Shown: positions 16,233 through 24,776 of the stretch, one piece after another | How positions within the stretch are numbered: position 1 is the stretch's first letter | How the letters are laid out: every line of letters begins with the position of its first letter | NCBI GenBank assembly: GCA_030064845.1 | Contig: JASJEC010000001.1 | Location: forward strand, 124,001-188,000 | DNA length: 64,000 nucleotides | Reading direction: 5' to 3' | Source of the DNA: Kiloniellales bacterium | Lineage (GTDB): Bacteria > Pseudomonadota > Alphaproteobacteria > Kiloniellales > JAKSDN01 | Position numbers and translations under genes: made by a program | Notes under the pieces: generated by a model | Told to the model about the DNA's origin: nothing | The model's database searches: none | Seen by the model: the letters and a program-made list of their open reading frames with translations, nothing else

Positions 16233-17508
16233 CGCAGACGTCGATGTTGTGGTGATCGGCGCCGGCGCGGCCGGGCTCGCCGCGGCCAAGGAGCTGCGCC
16301 GCCTGGGCCTGTCGTTCCAGGTGCTCGAAGCCTCGCACCGCATCGGCGGCCGCGCCTACACCGAAACGGTCGGCGACGGCGAGCCCTTCGATCTGGGCTG
16401 CCACTGGCTGCACTCGGGAAGCCTGAACCCCTTCGCCAGGATCGCCGACGAATTGGGCGTCGCCTACACCAAGGAGGGTTTCGCGCGCGGCTACTTCGAG
16501 AACGGCCGCTGGTCCGACGATTCGAACCTCGAGGATTGGTTCGCCTTCTTGGCGCGGAACGAGGAAGCGATGGCGCAGGTCGTGCAAAGCAGGCGGGACT
16601 GCTCGGTTTGGGAGGCGACGGCGCGCGAAGACCGCTGGACCGAGCTGCACGACTATTTCATGTCGCTCTACACCTCGCACGACGTCGACGAGATCTCCAC
16701 ACGCGACGTCATGGCCTACCGCGACACCGAGGAGAACTGGCCGGTCAAGGACGGCTACGGCACGCTGGTCGCCCGGTACGGCGCCGACGTGCCGGTCAGC
16801 CTCAATACGGCGGTGACCCGGATCGACTGGTCGGGGCCCGGCGTCGTCGTCGAGACGGCACGGGGCAGACTGAAGGCGGAGAGAGTCATCGTCACCGTGT
16901 CGACCGGCGTGCTGGCGGCGGGCGACATCCTCTTTACGCCGGCGCTGCCCGCTTGGAAGCAGGAGGCCATTGCCGGCTTGCCGGTCGGTGTACACAACCG
17001 CATCTGCCTGGTCTTCGACCGGGACGTCTTCGGCAGCGACGTTCGGCCCGGCTTCGCCGTGAAGACCGGCGATGACGAGCCGATGGCCTTTCGCGTGCGC
17101 CCCTTCGGCTTCAATCACGTCGTCGGCCTGACCGGGGGGCGCTTCGCCGACTGGCTCGAGCGCGCTGGCATCGCCGCCTCGGTCGACCTCGCCACGGAGA
17201 AGCTCGCCGCCGCCTTCGGCAGCGGTATCAAAAAGCAGGTGACGGGGCACAATGTCACCGCGTGGCGCGGCGACCCCTGGGTCAAGGGCGCCTATTCCTG
17301 CGCCCAGCCGGGCCAAGCCCACCAGAGGGTCGAGCTCGCGAAGCCACTCGATGAGAAGGTCTACTTCGCCGGTGAGGCGACCTCGCGCGAGTTCTTCTCC
17401 ACGGCCCATGGCGCATACATGAGCGGCATCGACGCCGCAAAGAAGATCGCCGAGGCCGAGACCGAAGAAGCATCGGCAGGTAAGGGAAGGAAGACGTCAC
17501 ATGCATAA
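16219..17508 (+). CDS. flavin monoamine/polyamine oxidase
   Basis: A 429-residue FAD amine oxidase. The dinucleotide fold VVVIGAGAAGLAAAKELRRL is at about 10-29 and the GG motif ASHRIGGRAYTE at about 38-49. The C-terminal FAD motif YFAGEATSREFFSTAHGAYM completes the monoamine/polyamine oxidase signature. It would oxidise a primary or secondary amine to an imine or aldehyde with release of peroxide. Overlap with the PuuR-like regulator upstream and the VOC gene downstream shows tight operon packing. No aldehyde dehydrogenase follows, so the next step must be encoded elsewhere. Confidence 0.85.
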   Translation: MTRADADVDVVVIGAGAAGLAAAKELRRLGLSFQVLEASHRIGGRAYTETVGDGEPFDLGCHWLHSGSLNPFARIADELGVAYTKEGFARGYFENGRWSDDSNLEDWFAFLARNEEAMAQVVQSRRDCSVWEATAREDRWTELHDYFMSLYTSHDVDEISTRDVMAYRDTEENWPVKDGYGTLVARYGADVPVSLNTAVTRIDWSGPGVVVETARGRLKAERVIVTVSTGVLAAGDILFTPALPAWKQEAIAGLPVGVHNRICLVFDRDVFGSDVRPGFAVKTGDDEPMAFRVRPFGFNHVVGLTGGRFADWLERAGIAASVDLATEKLAAAFGSGIKKQVTGHNVTAWRGDPWVKGAYSCAQPGQAHQRVELAKPLDEKVYFAGEATSREFFSTAHGAYMSGIDAAKKIAEAETEEASAGKGRKTSHA

Positions 17509-17881
17509 GAGCCGGCTGGGCGGCCTGATCATCGACTGTCGCACCGAGGATCTCGATGCCGCGGCCAAGTTCTGGAGCGAGGCCCTGGGGCTTCCGGAGC
17601 GGCGTACCGGCGACCCGGCCGACGCCAAGTACGTCGAACTGGTCGATGAGGCGAACGCGCCGCACATCGAGGTCCAGCAGGTCGACCATGAGAGCCGGGT
17701 CCACCTCGACATCGAGGCGGACGACCTGGAGGCGGAGGCGGCCCGGCTGGAGAGGCTGGGCGCCATGCGCGTCGCCGCGATCCGCACTTGGATCGTGATG
17801 GAAGCCCCGACCGGACAGCGGTTCTGCATCGTGCGGCCGCAGCGCGCCCGCTTCGAGGAGGAAGCCAACGTCTGGGAGTAG
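17501..17881 (+). CDS. VOC-family (glyoxalase-fold) protein
   Basis: A 126-residue single vicinal-oxygen-chelate domain. Start GGLIIDCRTEDLDAAAKFWS and end PTGQRFCIVRP are typical of the glyoxalase/bleomycin-resistance superfamily. VHLDIEADDLEAEAARLERLG forms the central module. The ATG overlaps the amine oxidase end by 8 bp. Members vary widely in function, and a role in handling aldehyde products of the oxidase is possible but not supported by any specific motif. Confidence 0.75.
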   Translation: MHKSRLGGLIIDCRTEDLDAAAKFWSEALGLPERRTGDPADAKYVELVDEANAPHIEVQQVDHESRVHLDIEADDLEAEAARLERLGAMRVAAIRTWIVMEAPTGQRFCIVRPQRARFEEEANVWE

Positions 17882-17905
17882 CCAGGCCGGCGACGGTCCT
17901 GAAGG

Positions 17906-18799
17906 ATGGACGATGTAATCACGGTGTTTGGAGGCACCGGTTTCCTCGGGCGCCGCATCGTCCGCCGTCTCGCCGAGCGGGGATACGGCGTCAGGGTTGC
18001 TTCGCGCCGGCCTGCCGGCGCCATTTTCGCGGAATGCGGCAAGCGCATAGCCTGCCTCAGCGGCGACCTGCGCGACCCGGCGTTCGTCGGGGCGGCGCTC
18101 GAAGGCGCGGCCTCGGCGGTCAACTGCGTCTCCCTCTATGTCGAGAAGGGGCAGGACACCTTCGAGTCAGTGCATCTGCACAGCGCCGAGGCCCTGGCGC
18201 GCCGCGCTAGGGACGAGGGCTTGCGGACCCTGGTCCACGTCTCCGGTATCAACGCCGGCCCGCAGTCGCTTTCGGGCTACGCGCGTATGCGCGGCCGCGG
18301 TGACGAAGCGGTGCGCGCGGCCTTCCCGGACGCGGTGATCCTGAGGCCCAGCGCGATCTTCGGGCCGGGCGACCGCTTCTTCAACCTCTTCGCCGAGATG
18401 GTCCGAGCGAGCCCGGTTCTGCCCCTCTTCGGGAGCGGCGCGACGCGCCTTCAGCCGGTCTATGTCGGGGATGTCGCGGAGGCCGTGGTGCGCGCCATCG
18501 AGAACCCGGCGCATCACGGCGGCCTGTTCGAGCTTGGTGGGCCGGAGGTCATCCCCTACCGCGACCTGCTGCGCCTGACCTGCCGGCGGCTCGGTCTGCG
18601 ACGCCTCCTGCTGCCCGTTCCCTTTCTGCTGTGGGACCTGGCGGCCGTTGCAGCGTCGTTCCTGCCGAGCCCGCCGCTGACACGGGATCAGGTCGCGCTG
18701 ATGAGGGCCGACAATGTGGTCCAGGCGGCGGCCGCCGGCTTCGCCGACCTTGGAATCGCGCCGCGGCGGCCCGAGGATGTTCTGCCACGCTATCTGTGA
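17906..18799 (+). CDS. NAD(P)-binding NDUFA9-like / complex I-associated SDR
   Basis: A 297-residue atypical short-chain dehydrogenase with the nucleotide-binding GGTGFLGRRIVRRLAERGYG near residues 9-28. Its overall pattern, AVNCVSLYVEKGQDTFESVH and ILRPSAIFGPGDRFFNLFAE, matches the family of alphaproteobacterial NDUFA9 homologues associated with respiratory complex I. The active-site Tyr-x3-Lys of classical SDRs is not kept. It lies 24 bp after the VOC gene and may belong to the amine operon only by position. Confidence 0.8.
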   Translation: MDDVITVFGGTGFLGRRIVRRLAERGYGVRVASRRPAGAIFAECGKRIACLSGDLRDPAFVGAALEGAASAVNCVSLYVEKGQDTFESVHLHSAEALARRARDEGLRTLVHVSGINAGPQSLSGYARMRGRGDEAVRAAFPDAVILRPSAIFGPGDRFFNLFAEMVRASPVLPLFGSGATRLQPVYVGDVAEAVVRAIENPAHHGGLFELGGPEVIPYRDLLRLTCRRLGLRRLLLPVPFLLWDLAAVAASFLPSPPLTRDQVALMRADNVVQAAAAGFADLGIAPRRPEDVLPRYL

Positions 18800-18814
18800 G
18801 GCGTTCTGCGGTCC

Positions 18815-18878
18815 TTGATGTTCCTCGGAAGAAAATTATTTTCCTCAAATTGATTTGCCCAGGACGAGACGCTAGGGT
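18815..18878 (+). promoter_or_regulatory. candidate promoter/operator region for mgsABC
   Basis: The gap before mgsA is much richer in A+T than its surroundings. TTGATT (18850-18855) and TAGGGT (18873-18878) are spaced 17 bp, and a weaker TTGATG/TATTTT pair lies upstream. A perfect palindrome GAAAATTATTTTC at 18831-18843 overlaps the upstream -10 and could be an operator for the PuuR-like or GlxA-like regulator. Confidence 0.4.
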
Positions 18879-18902
18879 CCTTGGAACGGGAAGGAGAGGG
18901 GC

Positions 18903-19802
18903 ATGTGCGGTATCGTTGGGTTCTTCACCAAGAACCCGGAATTCGAATCGAGACTCGGCGAGCATCTCTCGTCCATGCTGATCGAGATGTCCGACCGGGG
19001 GCCGGACAGTGCCGGCGTGGCGATCTACCGCGATCCCGCGCCGAAGGAGAGCGTCAAGCTCGCGCTGTTCAGCGCGGACGACGCCTTCCCCTGGAAGCCT
19101 CTCGCCAAGGAAATGACCAAGAGCCTGGGGCACAAGGCCGATGTCGAGGTGCGCGCGAGCCACGCAATCATCGTGGTTCACGGTGATCTCGACGGCGTTA
19201 GGGCCTGGCTCGGGGAGCACCACCCGGAGCTCCGGGTCATGAGCGCCGGGAGCACGATCGAGATCTACAAGGAGAAGGGCCTGCCGAAGGACGTTGTGCG
19301 CCGCTTCGCGCTGCGCGAGATCACCGGCACCCACGCCCTCGGCCACACCCGCATGGCGACCGAGAGCGCCGTTACGACGCAGCACTCCCACCCCTTCTCG
19401 ACCGGCCTAGACCTCTGCCTCGTGCACAACGGCTCGCTCAGCAACCATAACCGCCTGCGGCGGCGCCTGGAGCGGGACGGAGTGGAGTTCCAGACCGACA
19501 ACGACACCGAGGTGGCGGCGGGCTACCTGACCTGGCGCCTGCGCCAGGGGGCCAGCCTGGACGAAGCGCTCGAGGCGGCGATCAGAGACCTCGACGGCTT
19601 CTATACTTTTGCCATCGGCACCAAGAACGGTTTTGCGGTGCTGCGCGACCCGATCGCCTGCAAGCACGCGGTCCTGGCCGAGACCGACGACTGGGTGGCG
19701 ATGGCTACCGAGTACCGTTCGATCGCGACCTTGCCGGGCGCTGACAAGGCGCGGATCTGGGAACCGGTCCCGGCGCGGATCTACAGCTGGGGCCGGGCCT
19801 GA
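18903..19802 (+). CDS. mgsA: class II glutamine amidotransferase subunit of N-methylglutamate-synthase-like complex
   Basis: A 299-residue Ntn-hydrolase glutaminase domain beginning MCGIVGFF, so Cys2 becomes the N-terminal nucleophile. HTRMATESAVTTQHSHPF and CLVHNGSLSNHNRLRRRL are the glutamine-binding loops shared with glutamate synthase and GlmS. As a separate protein followed by a GXGXG subunit and an FMN subunit, it matches MgsA of N-methylglutamate synthase, called GlxB in rhizobia. That complex transfers an alkylamine onto glutamate carbon. The ATG has AAGGAGAGG upstream. The next start overlaps its stop by one base. Confidence 0.82.
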   Translation: MCGIVGFFTKNPEFESRLGEHLSSMLIEMSDRGPDSAGVAIYRDPAPKESVKLALFSADDAFPWKPLAKEMTKSLGHKADVEVRASHAIIVVHGDLDGVRAWLGEHHPELRVMSAGSTIEIYKEKGLPKDVVRRFALREITGTHALGHTRMATESAVTTQHSHPFSTGLDLCLVHNGSLSNHNRLRRRLERDGVEFQTDNDTEVAAGYLTWRLRQGASLDEALEAAIRDLDGFYTFAIGTKNGFAVLRDPIACKHAVLAETDDWVAMATEYRSIATLPGADKARIWEPVPARIYSWGRA

Positions 19803-20485
19803 TGGCGGAGCTCGATCTTGCCGAGGTCGGCCTGCGCGCGGTCAACCAGCAGCTTCATGCGCTTAGCCGTGAATCGAACGATCTGGATTGGCGCCTGCTC
19901 AATCCGCTCGGCCGCCATTCCATCGCCGTCGGGCTCGACGCACCGGCCAAGGTGACGGTCGAGGGCCACGCCGGCTTCTACTGCGGCGGCATGAACAAGC
20001 AGGCCGAAATAATCATTGAGGGTCATGCCGGCCCCGGCGTCGCCGAGAACATGATGTCCGGCACGGTGCGCGTGAAAGGCAACGCCAGCCAGTCGGCCGG
20101 TGCGACCGGCCACGGCGGTCTCTTGGTGATCGAAGGCGATGCCTCCTCGCGCTGCGGCATCTCCATGAAAGGGATCGACATCGTGGTTGGCGGTTCGGTC
20201 GGCCACATGTCGGCTTTCATGGCGCAGCTCGGCACTCTGGTGATCTGCGGCGATGCCGGCGAAGCGCTCGGCGACTCGATCTACGAAGCCAAGCTCTTCG
20301 TGCGCGGCAAGGTGGAGAGCCTGGGCGCCGACTGCATCGAGAAGGAGATGACGCCGGAGCACCTGGAGACCCTGGGCTCGCTGCTGGAGCGCGCCGGGAT
20401 CGATGCCGATCCCGAGGACTTCCGCCGCTACGGCTCGGCCCGCAAGCTCTATAATTTCGACGTCGACCACGCAGATGCCTATTGA
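19802..20485 (+). CDS. mgsB: GXGXG-domain subunit (glutamate synthase domain 3-like)
   Basis: A 227-residue beta-helix protein corresponding to the C-terminal structural domain of glutamate synthase. Repeating Gly-rich turns such as GHAGFYCGGMNKQAEI, GPGVAENMMSGTVRV and GDAGEALGDSIYEAKL are the GXGXG repeats. It has no catalytic residues of its own and should hold the glutaminase and FMN subunits together. It is translationally coupled on both sides: TGATG with mgsA, and its stop abuts the TTG start of mgsC. Confidence 0.85.
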   Translation: MAELDLAEVGLRAVNQQLHALSRESNDLDWRLLNPLGRHSIAVGLDAPAKVTVEGHAGFYCGGMNKQAEIIIEGHAGPGVAENMMSGTVRVKGNASQSAGATGHGGLLVIEGDASSRCGISMKGIDIVVGGSVGHMSAFMAQLGTLVICGDAGEALGDSIYEAKLFVRGKVESLGADCIEKEMTPEHLETLGSLLERAGIDADPEDFRRYGSARKLYNFDVDHADAY

Positions 20486-20493
20486 GGTGCACC

Positions 20494-21819
20494 TTGGATC
20501 CTGACACGCCCCGCACGACACCGCGCAAGTCGGCTCTCTTCGACGACTACACCCTGTCCGAGATCCGACGCGCGGCCAGCACCGGAATCTATGACATCCG
20601 CGGCGGCGGATCGAAGCGCCGGCTGCCGCACTTCGACGATCTCCTGTTCCTCGGCGCCTCCATGTCGCGCTATCCGCTTGAGGGCTACCGCGAGCGCTGC
20701 GACACCGGTGTCGTGCTCGGTACGCGTTTCGCTAAGACTCCGCTGGAGCTGAAGATCCCCATCACCATCGCCGGCATGAGCTTCGGTTCGCTCTCGGGCC
20801 AGGCGAAGGAAGCGCTGGGCCGCGGCGCCAACGCCGCCGGCACCTCGACCACCACCGGCGACGGCGGCATGACGCCGGAGGAGCGCGGCCATTCCAAGCA
20901 GCTGGTTTATCAGTACCTGCCGTCGCGCTACGGCATGAACCCGGACGACCTGCGCAAGGCCGATGCCATCGAGGTGGTGGTGGGACAGGGCGCCAAGCCC
21001 GGCGGCGGCGGCATGCTGCTGGGCCAGAAGATCTCGGACCGGGTGGCGGAGATGCGCACCTTGCCAAAGGGCATCGACCAGCGTTCGGCCTGCCGCCACC
21101 CGGACTGGACCGGGCCCGACGATCTGGAGATCAAGATCCAGGAACTGCGCGAGATCACCAACTGGGAGAAGCCGATCTACATCAAGATCGGCGGCGCGCG
21201 GCCCTATTACGATACCGCGCTCTCGGTCAAGGCCGGCGCCGACGTGGTGGTGGTCGATGGTATGCAGGGCGGCACGGCGGCCACGCAGGAGGTCTTCATC
21301 GAGCACGTGGGTCAGCCGACCCTGGCTTGCGTCCGCCCGGCCGTGCAGGCGCTGAAGGATCTCGACATGCACCGCAGGGTGCAGCTCATCGTCTCGGGCG
21401 GTATCCGCAACGGTGCCGATGTCGCCAAGGCGCTGGCGCTCGGCGCCGATGCGGTCTCGATCGGCACGGCGGCGCTGGTCGCGCTGGGCGACAACGACCC
21501 GCATTGGGAGGATGAGTATCGGCAGCTCGGCACCACCGCCGGGGCTTACGACGACTGGCACGAAGGCCGCGATCCGGCCGGCATCAGTACCCAGGATCCC
21601 GAGCTCGCGAAGCGGCTCGACCCGGTGCGCGCCGGGCGGCGACTGGCCAACTATCTTGGCGTCATGACCCTGGAGGCGCAGACCATCGCACGCGCCTGCG
21701 GCAAGACTCATCTGCACAACCTGGAGCCGGAAGACCTGGTCGCGGTCACCGTCGAGGCCGCCGCCATGGCGCAGGTGCCGCTCGCGGGTACCGACTGGAT
21801 ACCGGGGCGCGGTTACTAG
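20494..21819 (+). CDS. mgsC: FMN-binding glutamate-synthase-like subunit
   Basis: A 441-residue TIM-barrel synthase subunit carrying the FMN and Fe-S site of glutamate synthase. Signature strings include ITIAGMSFGSLSGQAKEALG, GGGGMLLGQKIS, IKIGGARPYYDTALSVKAGA and VSGGIRNGADVAKALALGAD. No ATG fits the N-terminus. TTG at 20494 is chosen because GAGGTG lies at good distance, with TTG at 20482 as an alternative. With mgsA and mgsB it would make N-methylglutamate or an alkyl-glutamate; a plain glutamate synthase-like role is the alternative reading. Confidence 0.83.
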   Translation: MDPDTPRTTPRKSALFDDYTLSEIRRAASTGIYDIRGGGSKRRLPHFDDLLFLGASMSRYPLEGYRERCDTGVVLGTRFAKTPLELKIPITIAGMSFGSLSGQAKEALGRGANAAGTSTTTGDGGMTPEERGHSKQLVYQYLPSRYGMNPDDLRKADAIEVVVGQGAKPGGGGMLLGQKISDRVAEMRTLPKGIDQRSACRHPDWTGPDDLEIKIQELREITNWEKPIYIKIGGARPYYDTALSVKAGADVVVVDGMQGGTAATQEVFIEHVGQPTLACVRPAVQALKDLDMHRRVQLIVSGGIRNGADVAKALALGADAVSIGTAALVALGDNDPHWEDEYRQLGTTAGAYDDWHEGRDPAGISTQDPELAKRLDPVRAGRRLANYLGVMTLEAQTIARACGKTHLHNLEPEDLVAVTVEAAAMAQVPLAGTDWIPGRGY

Positions 21820-21858
21820 GCTGCTTGGCAAGGCATCGAAACTGCGTTGTCATGGCAC

Positions 21859-21903
21859 CGCCGCTTAGGGGCGGCGAGGGTGTTCGAGGGGGGCCTCAGG
21901 CCC
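21859..21903 (+). terminator. paired hairpins between mgsC and gmaS, possible attenuator
   Basis: CGCCGC-TTAGGG-GCGGCG at 21859-21876 forms a 6-bp stem with a 6-base loop. A second palindrome GGGCCT-C-AGGCCC follows at 21891-21903. Neither is followed by a T-run, so partial termination or mRNA processing between the genes is more likely than full termination. Confidence 0.35.
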
Positions 21904-21931
21904 GGAGTAAGAATCAGGGAAGGAGGGGAGG

Positions 21932-23239
21932 ATGCCCCAGGATCTCGCGCAGGCCGCCAAGGACCGCGGCATCAAATACTTTTTGATCAGCTTCGTCGAT
22001 CTCTTCGGCGTACTGCGCTCCAAGCTGGTGCCGGCGCGCGCGATCGGTGACATGCAGCGCGACGGCGCCGGCTTCGCCGGTTTCGCTGCCTGGCTCGACA
22101 TGACGCCGGCCCACCCGGACATGTTCGCGATTCCCGACTCCGACAGCCTGATCCAGCTGCCCTGGAAGCCCGAGGTCGGCTGGCTGGCCGGCGATCTCTG
22201 GATGGATGGCAGAGAGGTCGAGGCCTCGCCGCGCATCGCCCTGAAGCGGCAGATCGCCAAGGCGGCCGAGCAGGGCTACCGCATGAAGAGCGGCGTCGAG
22301 TGCGAGTACTTTCTGACCACGCCCGACGGCCTGGCGATATCGGATCCGCGCGACATTCAGGACAAGCCCTGCTACGACCAGTCCTCCCTGATGCGGCGCT
22401 ACGACGTGATCAGCCAGATCTGCGACTGCATGATTGAACTCGGCTGGGGGCCCTATCAGAACGATCACGAGGACGCCAACGGCCAGTTCGAGATGAACTG
22501 GGAGTACGACGACTGCCTCTTGACGGCCGACCGTCACGTCTTTTTCAAGTTCATGGTCAAGAACATCGCCGAGCAGCACGGGCTGCGCGCGACCTTCATG
22601 CCTAAGCCCTTCGCGCACCTGACCGGGAACGGCTGCCACGCCCACGTCTCGATCTGGGACCTGGAAGGCAGGAACAACCTGTTCCATGACGAGAGCGACG
22701 AGGTCGGGCTGTCGAACCTGGCCTATTCCTTCCTCGGCGGCATCATGCACTCGGCTCAGCCGCTGACCGCGCTGTTCAATCCGACGGTGAACTCCTACAA
22801 GCGGATCAACGCGCCGCGCACCGTGTCGGGGGCGACCTGGTCGCCGAACACCGTCACCTACGCCGGCAACAACCGCACCCATATGATCCGCATCCCCGAT
22901 CCTGGCCGTTTCGAGCTGCGCCTCATGGACGGCTCCGCCAACCCCTACCTGCTCCAGGCCGGCGTTCTCATGGCCGGGCTGGACGGCACGACGAACCTTC
23001 GCGATCCCGGCAAGCGTCACGACATCGACATGTACGCGGAGCCCCACAAGGCCAAGGCCGCCAAGAAGCTGCCGCTCAACCTGCTCGACGCCCTGCGCCT
23101 GTTCCACAAGGACAAGGTGCTTCGCGCCGGACTGGGCGAGGAACTGGTCGACTCCTACTTCAAGCTGAAGATCGAGGAGTGGAACTCCTACTGCCGGTCC
23201 ATTACCCAGTGGGAACGGGACCACACATTGGACTGCTAG
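21932..23239 (+). CDS. gmaS: GlnT/GmaS-type glutamine synthetase (gamma-glutamylmethylamide synthetase-like)
   Basis: A 435-residue ATP-dependent ligase of the glutamine synthetase superfamily, in the branch with GmaS and rhizobial GlnT. Metal and substrate motifs are SGVECEYFLTTP, ANGQFEMNW, GNGCHAHVSIWD and RFELRLMDGSANPYL. The ATP-site region is NRTHMIRIPDPG. Immediate linkage to mgsABC is the arrangement of the gamma-glutamylmethylamide/N-methylglutamate pathway, where GmaS couples methylamine to glutamate. Activity on putrescine or other amines, as for PuuA, is an equally open option in this cluster. A very strong AAGGAGGGGAGG precedes the ATG. Confidence 0.82.
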   Translation: MPQDLAQAAKDRGIKYFLISFVDLFGVLRSKLVPARAIGDMQRDGAGFAGFAAWLDMTPAHPDMFAIPDSDSLIQLPWKPEVGWLAGDLWMDGREVEASPRIALKRQIAKAAEQGYRMKSGVECEYFLTTPDGLAISDPRDIQDKPCYDQSSLMRRYDVISQICDCMIELGWGPYQNDHEDANGQFEMNWEYDDCLLTADRHVFFKFMVKNIAEQHGLRATFMPKPFAHLTGNGCHAHVSIWDLEGRNNLFHDESDEVGLSNLAYSFLGGIMHSAQPLTALFNPTVNSYKRINAPRTVSGATWSPNTVTYAGNNRTHMIRIPDPGRFELRLMDGSANPYLLQAGVLMAGLDGTTNLRDPGKRHDIDMYAEPHKAKAAKKLPLNLLDALRLFHKDKVLRAGLGEELVDSYFKLKIEEWNSYCRSITQWERDHTLDC

Positions 23240-23241
23240 GG

Positions 23242-24618
23242 GTGGCCAAGTCCGAGGCCTCGGCGGTCGAGCGGATCGCCGCCTTCGTCGCGACGGTGCC
23301 CCAGGTCCGCAATCGCAAGATACTCAAGCGCGCCGAGCGGGCGCTGTTCGATACGCTCGGCTGCATCATCTACGGCATCTCTTCGCCGCCGGCCCAGGCG
23401 GCGCTGCGCACCGTCAGACCCTGGGGCAGGGGGAAGGCGCTCGCCTTCGGCACGCGGGACCGTCTCACCCCGCCAGGCGCGGCGCTGGTCAATGGCACGG
23501 CGGCGCACGCCTTCGACCTGGACGACTACGACCTGCCCGGCAACAGCCATCCGAGCGCCGTGGTCTTTCCATCGGTCCTGGCCGCGATCCCGGACGGCGA
23601 GGGGGCCGGGCTCGACCTGCTCGACGCCTACGTTGTCGGCCTGGAGGTCATCATGCGTCTGGGCGAAGCGGTCAACATGAGCCACTACACCCGCGGCTGG
23701 CACACCACTGCGACCCTGGGCAGCCTCGGCGCCGCCGCCGCCTGCGCGCGCGTGCTCGGCCACGACGCCGCCCGGACGGCGCACGCGCTCTCCTTCGCCA
23801 CCTCCATGGGCACGGGCTATGTCAGCCAGTTCGGCACCATGGCCAAGCCGCTGCACGCCGGGCTGGCCGCGCAGAACGGTTTATTGGCCGCCCATCTGGC
23901 CGCCTCGGGCGCCACCGGCTCGACCACCGTGCTCGACGGTCCCGCCGGGTTCGCCACCCTGATGGTCGATCCGGGCGCGGCCGATTTCGACCGGACGCTG
24001 GGCAGGCTCGGCAAGCCCTGGGGGATCGTCGAGCACGGCCTGGCCGAGAAGGCTTATCCCTGCTGCGGCTACCTGCACCGGACGATCGGGGCCGCCCTGT
24101 CGTTGAAGCGGGACCGCGGCGTCGCACCGGAAGACGTGGTGTCGATGACTGTTTCCGTGCCCGACTTCCATCTCGCGATCCTGCCCTACGGCGTGCCGCA
24201 AACGGTGCACGAGGCGATGTTCAGTCCCGCCTATTGCGCGGCGGCCGCCCTGTTGCAGGGGCACCTCGGGCTCGACGATTTCACCGACACGGCAGTGGCC
24301 CGGCAGGCGGTCCGCGACCTCGCGGCCCTGGTCACCGTCGAGGGCCGGGTGCCGCGAGATCCCGCTCTCAATCTCGATCCCGACGATCCCGACAGGGTTA
24401 CGGTCACCCTGCGCGACGGCCGCGAGATCTCCGCCGAGATGGGCCACCCGCTCGGGTCGACAGTCAATCCCATGAGCGACGAGGCGCTCGACGCCAAGTT
24501 CATGGCCTGCGTCACCAAGCGCTTCAACCAGGACCGGGCGGAGGCGCTGCGCTCCGCCGTCTCGGCGATGCGGGAGAATGCGCCGCTCTCGATCCTGCTA
24601 GACAGCTTGACGCCCTAA
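23242..24618 (+). CDS. MmgE/PrpD-family protein
   Basis: A 458-residue member of the family that includes 2-methylcitrate dehydratase PrpD and cis-aconitate decarboxylase. Typical segments are ALFDTLGCIIYG, HAFDLDDYDLPGNSHPSAVV, GYVSQFGTMAKPLHAGLAAQ and AYPCCGYLHRTIGAAL. The GTG at 23242, 2 bp after the gmaS stop, gives a family-like N-terminus; an upstream GTG at 23179 would overlap gmaS. The real substrate of such paralogues outside the methylcitrate cycle is usually unknown. It seems to close the amine operon, because a GC-rich hairpin follows. Confidence 0.8.
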   Translation: MAKSEASAVERIAAFVATVPQVRNRKILKRAERALFDTLGCIIYGISSPPAQAALRTVRPWGRGKALAFGTRDRLTPPGAALVNGTAAHAFDLDDYDLPGNSHPSAVVFPSVLAAIPDGEGAGLDLLDAYVVGLEVIMRLGEAVNMSHYTRGWHTTATLGSLGAAAACARVLGHDAARTAHALSFATSMGTGYVSQFGTMAKPLHAGLAAQNGLLAAHLAASGATGSTTVLDGPAGFATLMVDPGAADFDRTLGRLGKPWGIVEHGLAEKAYPCCGYLHRTIGAALSLKRDRGVAPEDVVSMTVSVPDFHLAILPYGVPQTVHEAMFSPAYCAAAALLQGHLGLDDFTDTAVARQAVRDLAALVTVEGRVPRDPALNLDPDDPDRVTVTLRDGREISAEMGHPLGSTVNPMSDEALDAKFMACVTKRFNQDRAEALRSAVSAMRENAPLSILLDSLTP

Positions 24619-24633
24619 AATAGAGTCGGATTT

Positions 24634-24650
24634 GAAGCCGGCCCGGCTTC
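24634..24650 (+). terminator. hairpin after the MmgE/PrpD gene
   Basis: GAAGCC at 24634-24639 pairs with GGCTTC at 24645-24650 around GGCCC, 16 bp past the stop. It lacks a downstream T-run. It marks a likely boundary between the amine cluster and proS. Confidence 0.35.
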
Positions 24651-24776
24651 GAACCAACCCGCCATTGTTTCACCGTCGTCTCGCCGTGCTCGCGCCATGG
24701 ACATCGCCTGTCCCTTCTCATAGTCTCTGCGCGCCCATTCGGGCCGCCGTTCGACGACCGACAATCAGGAAACGCA

